DNA of 64,000 nt, from the NCBI RefSeq assembly GCF_004123195.1, contig NZ_SDLI01000010.1:1-64000 (forward strand). Reading direction: 5' to 3'. Shown piece after piece: positions 34,329 to 43,162 of the stretch. Made by a program: the position numbers and the translations under genes. The notes under the pieces were generated by a model, which did no database searches, was not told the origin of the DNA, and was given only the letters and a program-made list of their open reading frames with translations. The stretch's first letter is position 1, and each line of letters opens with the position of its first letter. The stretch comes from Ammoniphilus sp. CFH 90114 (GTDB taxonomy: Bacteria; Bacillota; Bacilli; Aneurinibacillales; RAOX-1).

Positions 34329-35252
34329 ATGAAAAAAAGGAGTTTATTAGGGGATTACTTAAGAAAGCTTCGAATTGAGGCGGGTTATGAGCAAATGGAT
34401 ATTCACGCAGATGGAGTCATCACTCAGTCTAGAATTAGCCGTATTGAAAGCGGAAAAGCCCTTCCTTCGACAGATGATCTTCGGTACTTATCTTATAAAT
34501 ATGGCTTTACTTTATTTCATATTGAAAAAGTATTGAATGAGCCGAACCAAAATCTAGACCCTTACCAATTTGAAACAAAGGAGCATATAAGGGCTGAAAT
34601 AGAGGCTGCACTTTTAAAGGATGAGTTTAAGAAGCTAGACGACTTTTATCGCCAGGCCATTTCCATTCGTTTGTTTACCCACTCTTATGAAGAAGCTTTT
34701 CTTGAACGAGTTCAAGGTATTTTGCAGATGGAACTCTACGGTGATTATGAGCAGGCCTATCACCACCTGAATAACGCGAGGAAAACCAGTGAGCAAATAA
34801 GACAAAAAGAAAAGATGGCCGAAGCTCTTAATAGTATAGGCATCCTTTATATCCACCAGCACCAATTTGAAAAAGCTAAGAACGCCCTACTCGAAGCTCA
34901 ACAAGCCATCAAGACCCTTCCTCAGAACTACAGCCACCAAGTTCAACAGATCCACACTCGCATCCTGTATAACCTCTCCATTGTTTTCTATCATCTAGAA
35001 AACTTCCGTGAATCCATTCAGTACTCTTATCAATCTAAGCATCTATCCCAAAACAGCATGGGTTCCTTACTTATTGGCGAAGCCACCTACCAAAATGGAT
35101 TAAGTCATTATTACACGGGAAACCAAGAGGTTGCCCAAACTCAGTTTAACCAGGCTATCATGTTATTCGAAGTTTATGAAAAGCCGCTTTACAAAACACA
35201 CACCCAAAAGAAGTTAATCGATCTCAAACTCAAAAAGCCCAATCTCCCTTAG
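34329..35252 (+). CDS. PlcR-like HTH/TPR regulator (RRNPP family)
   Basis: 307 aa from ATG 34329 (MKKRSLLGDYLRKLR), with GGAGGTG seven bases upstream. Residues 1-65 are an XRE-type helix-turn-helix; SRISRIESGKALPSTDDL resembles the B. cereus PlcR equivalent (SEVSRIESGAVYPSMDIL, from memory). Residues about 95-300 are tetratricopeptide-like helical repeats (AEALNSIGILYIHQHQFEKAKNALLEAQ, cited as a TPR consensus) that in this family bind a re-imported peptide. The length is close to PlcR (285 aa). A perfect PlcR-box palindrome and a candidate propeptide gene lie just upstream. The targets may include nearby secreted hydrolases; that is inference. Confidence 0.82.
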   Translation: MKKRSLLGDYLRKLRIEAGYEQMDIHADGVITQSRISRIESGKALPSTDDLRYLSYKYGFTLFHIEKVLNEPNQNLDPYQFETKEHIRAEIEAALLKDEFKKLDDFYRQAISIRLFTHSYEEAFLERVQGILQMELYGDYEQAYHHLNNARKTSEQIRQKEKMAEALNSIGILYIHQHQFEKAKNALLEAQQAIKTLPQNYSHQVQQIHTRILYNLSIVFYHLENFRESIQYSYQSKHLSQNSMGSLLIGEATYQNGLSHYYTGNQEVAQTQFNQAIMLFEVYEKPLYKTHTQKKLIDLKLKKPNLP

Positions 35253-35262
35253 TAGAGATTGA
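35237..35262. terminator. Hairpin at the end of the regulator gene
   Basis: CAATCTC/GAGATTG inverted repeat overlapping the stop codon of the regulator, between two convergent genes. There is no strong T-run. Confidence 0.4.
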
Positions 35263-35274
35263 GCCCAAGTGTGC

Positions 35275-36297
35275 CTAGATTACTCGTTTTACGCCGACGA
35301 CTCGGTAGTTCTTTACATACCAATCGATATCATCAATGCGGACATTCCCGCCGGTGCTCGTGGCGTGTGCGATCTTATCATTCCCTAAGTAAATACTAAC
35401 ATGAGAGATTGATCCACCGCCGGTATCAAAAAAGATCAAGTCTCCCTTTTGCATCTCATCCATGGATACACGGTCTCCAACACCGTATTGGCTGCGTGAA
35501 TCTCGAGGAAGGTCGACTCCAAGCTGGCCATAGATATAACTAGTAAAGCCGCTGCAATCAAAGCCTTTGGTTGTGGTACCGCCATATACGTATTTGACAC
35601 CGAGTACCTCTTGAATAGACCGGTTAAGACGCTGATCCAGCAATTCAGCAGAACGTGAAGAAAGCTTCGGTTGGACGAAAGGTTCTGGTTCTCCATATAA
35701 GATGTGATGAAGAATAACCGCTACTTCCGCTCGTGTGATGTGCTTTTTGGGTTCTAAGCGGTCCTTGAACAGCTCGAGGTGACCTCTAATAAGCAACCCC
35801 TTCACACTATCTAGAGCCCAAGCGCTGATCTGGTCCTGATCGCGATAGGAAAGCTTGTATGACCCTTTGAATGCGGAATTCTCCATCTGAGCGAGGATGA
35901 CCATGGCTTCCTCACGCGTGACGTTTCTGTCAGGTTTAAATTCGTTATCACTAACCCCTTTTAAGACACCTTGACCATACATCTTTTTTACGGGTTCGTA
36001 AAACCAATGATTCTTATGTACATCATCAAAGGGAAATGACTTGTTGATTAGAGGCTTGTCCGACAGGTTCGATAACAAAGCGGCAAATTGGCCTCGGGTA
36101 ATCGGAGAGTGAGGGGCAAACTGCTTATCGTTGACACCCTTAATAATTCCTTCTTCGTATAACTTCTCAATACTAGGGGCAGCCCAAGAGAGTTGTGCGG
36201 CATCTTTGAATGTGTATTCTTTCGCCGTAGCTGAAGTTCCCCAGAGAGAAAATACGAGCAAGCTCGAAAGACATAGGTTCATTATGCGTTTTTTCAT
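35275..36297 (-). CDS. SLH-domain NlpC/P60 cell-wall endopeptidase
   Basis: 340 aa. A signal peptide (cleavage after ATA-KEY) is followed by three SLH domains (about 30-85, 88-145, 150-205), each with the TR-[GE]-x-x-A-x-x-L motif (ITRGQFAALL, VTREEAMVIL, ITRAEVAVIL). The NlpC/P60 domain spans about 220-340. The catalytic triad is C248 (FDCSGF), H299 (SHVSIY) and H311 (AHATS). Such enzymes cut between D-Glu and diaminopimelate in peptidoglycan; the SLH part tethers the enzyme to the wall polymer. The ribosome-binding site is GAGGAG. It converges with the PlcR-like gene. Confidence 0.93.
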   Translation of the reverse strand: MKKRIMNLCLSSLLVFSLWGTSATAKEYTFKDAAQLSWAAPSIEKLYEEGIIKGVNDKQFAPHSPITRGQFAALLSNLSDKPLINKSFPFDDVHKNHWFYEPVKKMYGQGVLKGVSDNEFKPDRNVTREEAMVILAQMENSAFKGSYKLSYRDQDQISAWALDSVKGLLIRGHLELFKDRLEPKKHITRAEVAVILHHILYGEPEPFVQPKLSSRSAELLDQRLNRSIQEVLGVKYVYGGTTTKGFDCSGFTSYIYGQLGVDLPRDSRSQYGVGDRVSMDEMQKGDLIFFDTGGGSISHVSIYLGNDKIAHATSTGGNVRIDDIDWYVKNYRVVGVKRVI

Positions 36298-36481
36298 CGT
36301 TGTCTCCTCTGAAAATACTTAGAAGTCTATTAATCTACTATAATACAGAGACGATGAAACGGCATCGACCTATTTACCCATTTTTCGACTTATCTGTCAT
36401 ATCCTCTTCGATTTGGTTTTTTTCTTTCTCATCTGTACAATAGAAATCATGAGGATACAAGAAAATGGAGGTGAATAACGG

Positions 36482-37261
36482 TTGGCCACTTTTACTTTTC
36501 AAGGTTACCCCATCCACTATTCACGTGAAGGCGAAGGTAAGCCTTTGGTGTTTTTGCATGGACTTGGTGGTAATTCTATAAATTGGCTCTATCAGCGGAA
36601 CTATTTCAAACAGAAGTACCAATGTATAACGGTGGATATGCCCGGGCATGGAAAATCTGGCGGTGGAAATGAACTGGATTTTTATGATTATCAGGTGGTG
36701 CTAAAACAACTTCTACTTGATGAACTTCAGTTAGATGAGATTCTACTATGCGGCGTATCCATGGGTGGACGGGTGGCTTTAGATTTTGCCGCTCGATATC
36801 CAGACTCTGTGAGCGGATTAGTAGTTGCGGACTCGTTCGCTGGGTTGGATGAAGAGGAGAAAAAACGGAGAAAATCGATCTTTGATTTGATCTATGAGCC
36901 TCATGACGGGGTTGATCGATGGGTTCGGGCCGTCATTGATCAGATGGGCTTGGATCCGGAAGGAGCTATTGCGAAAGGGTTTAATAAAGGCATCCTCGGC
37001 AATCAGCTAGACTTTATGTACAAGCTCTTTACCCTGCTCCTGGACTACGATCAACGGAACATGCTCTCTTCTATCTCCGCTCCGGCCCTTATCCTTCATG
37101 GGGAACGGGATCGATTCATCCCTTTGGCCTGCTCAGAGGATCTTCACCATCGTTTAATCGATTCGGAGTTGGTAATCCTTCCGGAATGCGGGCATCTGCC
37201 AAATGTAGAGCAGCCTAAGAGGTTTAACCAAGAGGTGGAACGCTTTATCCAAAAGGTGTAA
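36482..37261 (+). CDS. Alpha/beta hydrolase
   Basis: 259 aa starting at TTG 36482-36484 (MATFTFQGYPIHY), with GGAGG ten bases upstream. Motifs: oxyanion loop HGLGGN, nucleophile elbow GVSMGG (Ser), Asp in HGERDRFIP, catalytic His in PECGHLPNVEQP. The lid (about 130-190) is helical. No signal peptide, so it acts in the cytoplasm. The substrate is unknown: ester, lactone or C-C bond hydrolysis are all possible in this fold. It is located after the divergent SLH-NlpC gene and may share a promoter region with it (36298-36481). Confidence 0.85.
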   Translation: MATFTFQGYPIHYSREGEGKPLVFLHGLGGNSINWLYQRNYFKQKYQCITVDMPGHGKSGGGNELDFYDYQVVLKQLLLDELQLDEILLCGVSMGGRVALDFAARYPDSVSGLVVADSFAGLDEEEKKRRKSIFDLIYEPHDGVDRWVRAVIDQMGLDPEGAIAKGFNKGILGNQLDFMYKLFTLLLDYDQRNMLSSISAPALILHGERDRFIPLACSEDLHHRLIDSELVILPECGHLPNVEQPKRFNQEVERFIQKV

Positions 37262-37272
37262 AAAAAAAGGCC

Positions 37273-37479
37273 TTAAAACTCACGATGGAGTTTGGGTCCT
37301 CTTTTTGGCTCTTGTCCAACAAGGTTGAACAGGATGATAAATAACGTAAAAGAAATGCAGCTAGCTAGGGCCATCACACTGATTAAAGAATCCGAACCAA
37401 ACTCTCGTACATGGTATCCATAAAACAGCGTTGAAAATAAGATAAGAAAAATAAAGAAAAAACCCCTTCTCCTTTTCAC
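37273..37479 (-). CDS. Small two-helix membrane protein
   Basis: 68 aa, not recognised. Two hydrophobic segments (about 7-25 and 33-53) flanked by Arg/Lys-rich ends (MKRRRG and PKRGPKLHREF) suggest a hairpin in the membrane with both ends inside. It is convergent with the alpha/beta hydrolase gene. A T-run follows the stop on the minus strand with only a weak hairpin. Confidence 0.6.
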   Translation of the reverse strand: MKRRRGFFFIFLILFSTLFYGYHVREFGSDSLISVMALASCISFTLFIILFNLVGQEPKRGPKLHREF

Positions 37480-37635
37480 AACATTCTCTCCCTCAAAACA
37501 TATCTATTTATTTAATATTTCGGTTGATTTCTCTCAGAAATGAAGTGCTTTCAGACAAAATCTTTACGAAAACTACATGGTATGGCAAAACCTGCTAAAC
37601 AATTCAAGTTTATATTAGAGTTTGGTTGATATCAA

Positions 37636-37644
37636 TGATATAAT
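37636..37644 (+). promoter_or_regulatory. Extended -10 promoter of secY
   Basis: TGATATAAT, an extended -10 element, 49 bp before the secY ATG. No good -35 is seen at the right distance. Confidence 0.4.
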
Positions 37645-37692
37645 CGAAAAGTAATTATATTTTTTATATTAAAAAAACAAAGGAGAATATTC

Positions 37693-38994
37693 ATGTTTCA
37701 AGCCATTTCTCAAATCATGAGAGTAGGAGATCTACGCCGCAAGATTCTTTTCACTTTATTAATGCTTGTGGTTTACCGCATCGGAGTGCATATTCCTGTC
37801 CCGAATATGAATGTGTCGCTCTTAGAGGCATTCGGTGAACAAAATCAGATTTTCGGTTTCCTTAACACGTTCTCTGGAGGAGCTTTGCAGAACTTTTCGA
37901 TTTTTGCCATGGGGATTATGCCTTACATCACAGCTTCCATTATCATGCAGCTCCTCTCGATGGATGTCGTTCCGAAATTTACGGAGTGGGCAAAAGAAGG
38001 AGATAGCGGGCGTCGGAAGATCGCGCAGTTCACGCGATATGGGACCATTATTTTAGGATTTATCCAAGCCATGGGATTGTCCATTGGGTTTAATAACCTA
38101 TATCCGGGGTTAGTACAAGCCCCAAGTGTAACTACTTATTTGATGATCGCTTTAACCCTGACTGCAGGAACAGCCTTCCTGATGTGGCTCGGTGAACAGA
38201 TCACCGAATATGGAATTGGCAATGGAATCTCGATTATTATCTCTGCAGGAATTATTGCCAGCATTCCAGATGGAGTTCGAGCCATCTATGCAGCTGAGTT
38301 TTATAACGCAGGAGACGCCTTATTCTTACACATTTTGAAGCTAGCTGTCATTTTCGCTCTTCTTATCGCCATTATCGTTGGGGTCATCTTTGTCCAACAA
38401 GGGATTCGTAAGATTCCGGTTCAGTACGCCAAGAAGGTGGTTGGACGCAGATCGTACGGAGGAACTTCAACCCATATCCCACTAAAGGTCAATGCAGCCG
38501 GAGTTATGCCCGTCATTTTCGCTATTTCATTGATCATGTTCCCGCCTACGATCGCCAACTTTTGGGCTGGCAACACGGTAGCCGATTGGATCGTGACCAA
38601 CTTCAATTATACGGCACCTTTAGGGATGATCCTCTATGTCGCTCTCATTATTGGATTTACGTATTTCTATACTTTCGTCCAGATCAATCCCATCCAAATG
38701 GCAGATAATATGAAAAATAACGGCGGTTACATTCCTGGAATTCGCCCAGGGAAGAGTACGGTGAATTATCTTACTCGTACCCTGAACCGCCTCACCCTTG
38801 TAGGGGCTGTGTTCCTAGCTCTCATTTCTATCTTGCCGGTTTTCTTTACGGCTCTGAGCAATCTTCCACAATCGGTTCAAATCGGAGGGACTTCCCTTCT
38901 GATCGTTATCGGGGTGGTACTTGATACCATGAAGCAAATTGATAGTCAATTGATTAAGCGACAGTATCAAGGCTTTATTAGAAAAACATCATAA
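37693..38994 (+). CDS. secY: Preprotein translocase subunit SecY (stand-alone copy)
   Basis: 433 aa with ten predicted membrane helices and all SecY signatures: RKILFTLLMLVVYRIGVHIPVPNM, FSIFAMGIMPYITASIIMQLL (plug/TM2 region), and QYAKKVVGRRSYGG in the C4 loop that meets SecA. AAAGGAG precedes the ATG. The normal secY lies among ribosomal-protein genes before adk; here there are no such neighbours and the gene has its own terminator. It may therefore be a second copy, as in S-layer-forming bacilli that carry SecY2. Whether another secY exists is outside the window. Confidence 0.92.
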   Translation: MFQAISQIMRVGDLRRKILFTLLMLVVYRIGVHIPVPNMNVSLLEAFGEQNQIFGFLNTFSGGALQNFSIFAMGIMPYITASIIMQLLSMDVVPKFTEWAKEGDSGRRKIAQFTRYGTIILGFIQAMGLSIGFNNLYPGLVQAPSVTTYLMIALTLTAGTAFLMWLGEQITEYGIGNGISIIISAGIIASIPDGVRAIYAAEFYNAGDALFLHILKLAVIFALLIAIIVGVIFVQQGIRKIPVQYAKKVVGRRSYGGTSTHIPLKVNAAGVMPVIFAISLIMFPPTIANFWAGNTVADWIVTNFNYTAPLGMILYVALIIGFTYFYTFVQINPIQMADNMKNNGGYIPGIRPGKSTVNYLTRTLNRLTLVGAVFLALISILPVFFTALSNLPQSVQIGGTSLLIVIGVVLDTMKQIDSQLIKRQYQGFIRKTS

Positions 38995-38999
38995 GGTAG

Positions 39000-39037
39000 A
39001 AGAGTCGTTTCTCGGGTAGAAACGGCTCTTTTTTTAA
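39000..39037 (+). terminator. Terminator of secY
   Basis: AGAGTCGTTTCT/AGAAACGGCTCT stem with a short loop and seven Ts, directly after the secY stop. Confidence 0.92.
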
Positions 39038-39045
39038 TTCCCAAG

Positions 39046-39129
39046 CTATCTCGCCACCTTCAGTGCGTACACCTTCGCCCCTTCCTTTGCAAGGATTCTA
39101 GCACATTCGTTGACGGTGCTTCCTGTCGT
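39046..39129 (-). repeat. 84-bp direct repeat: second copy of the comFC 3' end
   Basis: 82 of 84 bases match 43079-43162, including the comFC stop codon. It encodes the last 27 residues of ComFC but has no start. It lies between the secY terminator and the 1240-aa gene, in the same orientation as comFC. Confidence 0.95.
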
Positions 39130-39153
39130 CACAACAGAATCAGTTTTAATAAT

Positions 39154-39191
39154 AGAAAAAAACCCTTATAAGCAATCGCCTATAAGGGTTT
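39154..39191 (-). terminator. Terminator of the cohesin/dockerin gene
   Basis: Minus-strand AACCCTTATA/TATAAGGGTT stem with a ten-base loop and a following T-run, just after the stop codon. Confidence 0.88.
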
Positions 39192-39199
39192 GTAGGTTA

Positions 39200-42100
39200 C
39201 TACTTGTTCATATAATTTTCATATCCCCCAGCCATAATCACATTTGCTATGATGACAGGGTCGATCACGTTGAGCTTTTTGTCATCATTCATATCCGCAA
39301 CCATGCGTTGAATTGGAGTCGGCTCGACTCGCTCTAAAATGTAATTTATACAAGCGACCCAATCCGTCACATCGACAGCCTTACTCAAATCGGTATCACC
39401 CATCACATAAATCTGCCTAACGGCTTCATTGCCTGCTTCATCTTTTGCATACATGGTGTAGATGGTATTGGATGTGAGATCAAATTGTTTTCCTTCAGTG
39501 ATATTCTTACCCGATGCAGCAAAGTATGATATATTCTGCAACCCTTCCGCAAATTTGAGGCTGCTAATCTCTGAGCCAGTTCCATCCCCATAAACATACA
39601 CTTGGACAGATGCTTGACCTTGATCAGATCCAAATTCGTAATTAATCACTGGTTCTTCCTTGTCAATATCCAACTGAATCCAACCATCAACATTGGTGAA
39701 CTGGCTGGTTAGCTCTACCCCATACATATCACTCATCACTGTACCATGAACATGTATGTCCAGACGGTGCCCATCAGCCAATGCATACGCAGATTTATCT
39801 ATGGTAAATTGAGCATTGACTAATACACCGGCTTCTCCGCCAATTCTCACGTTATTAAGGTTGGCTACGATGATCCGAAGCTGTCCGTCGCCAAGGACTT
39901 GGGAATTAAACGGTACATACACATTTTCCTCCACAGAGCCCGTCGGATGGGTCAAAAGCAATTCACCAGCATGCATACTCTCAAACTTCAAGTACGTATG
40001 GTCATAGTTCATATCAAACTGTAATCCTGCCACATTCCCTTGGCTCGTTAAGCGGATTGGAACATTCACTGTTTGCTTCGGTTTCGCTACCACACGGTCA
40101 ACACTCAGTGTGTCATAAACATATATGCTTACCGTAGCTGGTGCCGAGTAATCATATCCGTCATAAACCCGATACGTAAATTGATCTGCTCCACGGAACC
40201 TTTCATTGGGGTAATAGGCAAAGGAGCCATCGGACTCTAGATAGACATTTCCATTTACCGTTTGATTTAAGATTTCGCTGGCTAATGAGTCATGATCTGC
40301 ATCGCTATCATTTTTCAGCAGACCCTTTAGGGAATCTACGGTTAATGTTGTATTCAAATTTGTGTTGTAATAATCATTTTGGGCAACAGGTACGGCATTT
40401 GGTGAAGCCTTCACCAAATTGGAGATGCCTGCTCGTTCTCCCTCAGAAACCACAATCCGGAAGGAATATTCGATTCCATTGGTTAGACCAGTTACAGTGG
40501 CGCTAGTAGAATTGGATGTGATTCCTTCTTTCGTTACAGAAGTATCCCATATTAAACCGTCCGGAGATTGCTCTACTATAACACTCTCTGCACCAATTGG
40601 TTTACTAAAAGTAAGAATAACTTCCTGGTCTCCTCTGGTTGCTACTAAATCCGATAGTGGCAATGGTGTGGTAAAGCTAATATCTTCCCCGTAGCCAATT
40701 CCATCCTCGCTGATTGCATAGGCACGAGCGTAATAAGTTGTATTTGGCTCTAGACCTGAAATATCTGTTGAAAATACCCCTAATCCACCAGTCATCTCAC
40801 CTATTACTTTAGTTCCACTTTCTATCGTTGGATTTTCAATAGTAGCAAATACAACTCCACGTTCAGTTGCTGGTGAACTTCCTTCACTGATTAGGTTTCC
40901 ACTAATTCTTACCGTTGTTGAGGTTAAATCAGTATATGAGTCAGTAGTTAAAGTTGGTAGAATGATCACTCTCGGATTAACTGTCAATAGAAAGCTACTT
41001 TGACTACTTAGGCTGCCATCACTTACTGTGGCAGTAATCGTTGCGGTACCTGACTGTCCTTTAACTGGATTCATGGTAATGGTTCTGTCTTGACCACTAC
41101 CTGCTAGACTTATATTTTGGTTAGGAACAAGTGTCTGATTATCCGATTCTACAGAAATAATTAACTGATCAACATCTTGATCATCATTCACTTTAAAGGT
41201 CTTGGATACTGGAGTATTTTCAGTGGTTACAAGGTTAGATGTAAATCCCATATTTTCCACCCAACTACATCCTATGATAGAACCATGATAATGATTACTA
41301 GAATTATCTTTGGCAATCGTTCCATCTGCTGAATGGTTGAATTTATAATTTGCAACAAGATTAGCTTCATTACTTGTTAAGTTCACGTTCATTTGTTCTA
41401 GGATTTCAGATTGCGATTTGGCTTTATTCCAAAAGCGTACATCCCGCATATCACCGGTAAAATATCCGTCAGTGTTCCATGTACTCTTGCCTAAAAAATT
41501 GTTTGGCCTTGCAATTCCTCCATTTTGGGCTTTGGCATTAGCCATGTTCGTAAGATCCATCGCTCCTGTTGCTTTTAGTTCTCCATCCCAATAAATAAAC
41601 GCTTTCTTTTGTGCATGGTCATAAACCGCTGCAACATGTACCCATTTATTTGTGGGAAAGATTTCCGTTGTTTTTGCCTGGTAGACATTAGTTCGAAAAC
41701 CCTTTTGCGGCAAAGCCTCTAAAATCATTCTACCTGTATTGCCTTCATAGGCTAAATGCATATTAAAATTATCCGAACCATAGGACGTATCAAAAAACCT
41801 AGCCCATGGTTGATGATTGGATGCATGAACCCATGTTTCAAAGGTGAAGGAATTTGCATAGATGTTTAGGTCTGGGTATTGAACATATTGATTAGCTCCA
41901 AAGTTAAGGTAAGAATTCCCTTCAAGCTCAGTAATGTAGGGGGCTTCATTCTCTGGCAAAGAGGTTTTATAAATGACCGCAGAAGACTCATCCATCCCAG
42001 GCTCCTCTGGGTTCTCCGTCCTAATGAATCCACCTATTAAATATACACCTGCCCCATAGGAGCTAGTCCAAAATTCAGCATTTCCTAAAGGCTGTTCGTT

Positions 42101-42922
42101 CCAATTGACACCATCCTCTGAGGTTGAAACCTTGCCATTACTAGTAGCAACAAATGTTCCATTTCCAAAAGATAGAGAAAAATGGATGGAGTTACTCGGT
42201 ATGACATCCCAAGAAATACCATCTGTAGATGTTAGCATTTTATACAATCCGCTAGCAACATATTTGCCATTGCCATAAGTGATGGCCCATAACTCCGTAG
42301 TACCTGTTGCTCGAGAGGTCCATGTGATCGCATCTGAGGAGGTTATAACATTCCCATCAGCTAAGCCAACAACAAACTGACCATTTCCAAAGGTAATCCC
42401 CACGATGTCTTTTACACTTCCTGAATCCCTTGAGGACCATGTAATTCCATCTGTGGACGTTAAAAGTATACCTCCATACCCTCCAGCAACAAAGATGCCA
42501 TTAGCATATGTAATTCTAGTCAGGTATCGTGTTGTCTCCGAATTTCTTTCACTCCAAGTGATTCCATCTATTGAGGTTAGCAAGGTTCCCCACGAACCGA
42601 CAGCAACAAACTTTCCATCGCCATATGTAACTCCAAAAAGATCGCCAGAAATGCCTGAAGCTCTTTGTATCCAATTTACTCCTTTATCTGTTGATGTTAT
42701 GATACTTCCATGCCTACCAACGGCAACAAACATGTTGTTCCCATAGGTAATTGAATTGATACCTTTCATAGAAGATGAACTATAAGAAGGAGACCACTGT
42801 AAATCAGCAGCTAATAATTTACTCATATTTACTGTTTGAAATAGAATAAAAAAAGATAGAAATATGGCAAACTTACTAAAATGAATTCCCAAAAACCTTC
42901 GATTGCCGACTCCTCTTCCCAT
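39200..42922 (-). CDS. Large secreted multidomain protein with cohesin-like and dockerin-like domains
   Basis: 1240 aa with a signal peptide (about 1-39). Residues about 40-310 hold seven YCF48/BNR-like propeller repeats (I-T-Y-G-N-G-x-F-V-A ... ITSxDGxxW). Residues 335-530 form a LamG/concanavalin-like domain (FETWVHASNHQPW, WVHVAAVYDH). Ig-, fibronectin-III- and cadherin-like domains follow (540-930). Next is a cohesin-like domain (about 939-1087; NVPIRLTSQGNVAGLQFDMNYD). The C-terminal dockerin-like pair (1174-1240) shows calcium loops DTDLSKAVDVTD and DMNDDKKLNVID. GGAGGG precedes the ATG. A carbohydrate-binding or adhesive surface protein is likely, with no catalytic domain seen. It is flanked by comFC-derived direct repeats. 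Confidence 0.85.
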   Translation of the reverse strand: MGRGVGNRRFLGIHFSKFAIFLSFFILFQTVNMSKLLAADLQWSPSYSSSSMKGINSITYGNNMFVAVGRHGSIITSTDKGVNWIQRASGISGDLFGVTYGDGKFVAVGSWGTLLTSIDGITWSERNSETTRYLTRITYANGIFVAGGYGGILLTSTDGITWSSRDSGSVKDIVGITFGNGQFVVGLADGNVITSSDAITWTSRATGTTELWAITYGNGKYVASGLYKMLTSTDGISWDVIPSNSIHFSLSFGNGTFVATSNGKVSTSEDGVNWNEQPLGNAEFWTSSYGAGVYLIGGFIRTENPEEPGMDESSAVIYKTSLPENEAPYITELEGNSYLNFGANQYVQYPDLNIYANSFTFETWVHASNHQPWARFFDTSYGSDNFNMHLAYEGNTGRMILEALPQKGFRTNVYQAKTTEIFPTNKWVHVAAVYDHAQKKAFIYWDGELKATGAMDLTNMANAKAQNGGIARPNNFLGKSTWNTDGYFTGDMRDVRFWNKAKSQSEILEQMNVNLTSNEANLVANYKFNHSADGTIAKDNSSNHYHGSIIGCSWVENMGFTSNLVTTENTPVSKTFKVNDDQDVDQLIISVESDNQTLVPNQNISLAGSGQDRTITMNPVKGQSGTATITATVSDGSLSSQSSFLLTVNPRVIILPTLTTDSYTDLTSTTVRISGNLISEGSSPATERGVVFATIENPTIESGTKVIGEMTGGLGVFSTDISGLEPNTTYYARAYAISEDGIGYGEDISFTTPLPLSDLVATRGDQEVILTFSKPIGAESVIVEQSPDGLIWDTSVTKEGITSNSTSATVTGLTNGIEYSFRIVVSEGERAGISNLVKASPNAVPVAQNDYYNTNLNTTLTVDSLKGLLKNDSDADHDSLASEILNQTVNGNVYLESDGSFAYYPNERFRGADQFTYRVYDGYDYSAPATVSIYVYDTLSVDRVVAKPKQTVNVPIRLTSQGNVAGLQFDMNYDHTYLKFESMHAGELLLTHPTGSVEENVYVPFNSQVLGDGQLRIIVANLNNVRIGGEAGVLVNAQFTIDKSAYALADGHRLDIHVHGTVMSDMYGVELTSQFTNVDGWIQLDIDKEEPVINYEFGSDQGQASVQVYVYGDGTGSEISSLKFAEGLQNISYFAASGKNITEGKQFDLTSNTIYTMYAKDEAGNEAVRQIYVMGDTDLSKAVDVTDWVACINYILERVEPTPIQRMVADMNDDKKLNVIDPVIIANVIMAGGYENYMNK

Positions 42923-43078
42923 AATAACCCTCCATTGATCTCAGATGCTAACCCTAGCACTATTCTCCCAACCATCCCCTTTTTTGAGAGATATAATTTT
43001 AGGTATATTATACTAAACAAAATGTCTTCATCACTAGTTTTCATGAAAACTTTAGTTAAATTTTAGATTCATCTTTAT

Positions 43079-43162
43079 CTACCTCGCCACCGTCAGTGCG
43101 TACACCTTCGCCCCTTCCTTTGCAAGGATTCTAGCACATTCGTTGACGGTGCTTCCTGTCGT
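43079..43162 (-). repeat. 84-bp direct repeat: comFC 3' end
   Basis: This is the functional 3' end of comFC; its near-identical copy is at 39046-39129, 4033 bp away. Together they bracket the 1240-aa gene. Confidence 0.95.

Noticed and set aside
39046-39129. The comFC-tail copy as a mobile-element attachment site or a separate gene
   Set aside because: It encodes only the last 27 residues without a start, and there is no integrase, tRNA or inverted repeat nearby. It is reported as a repeat only.
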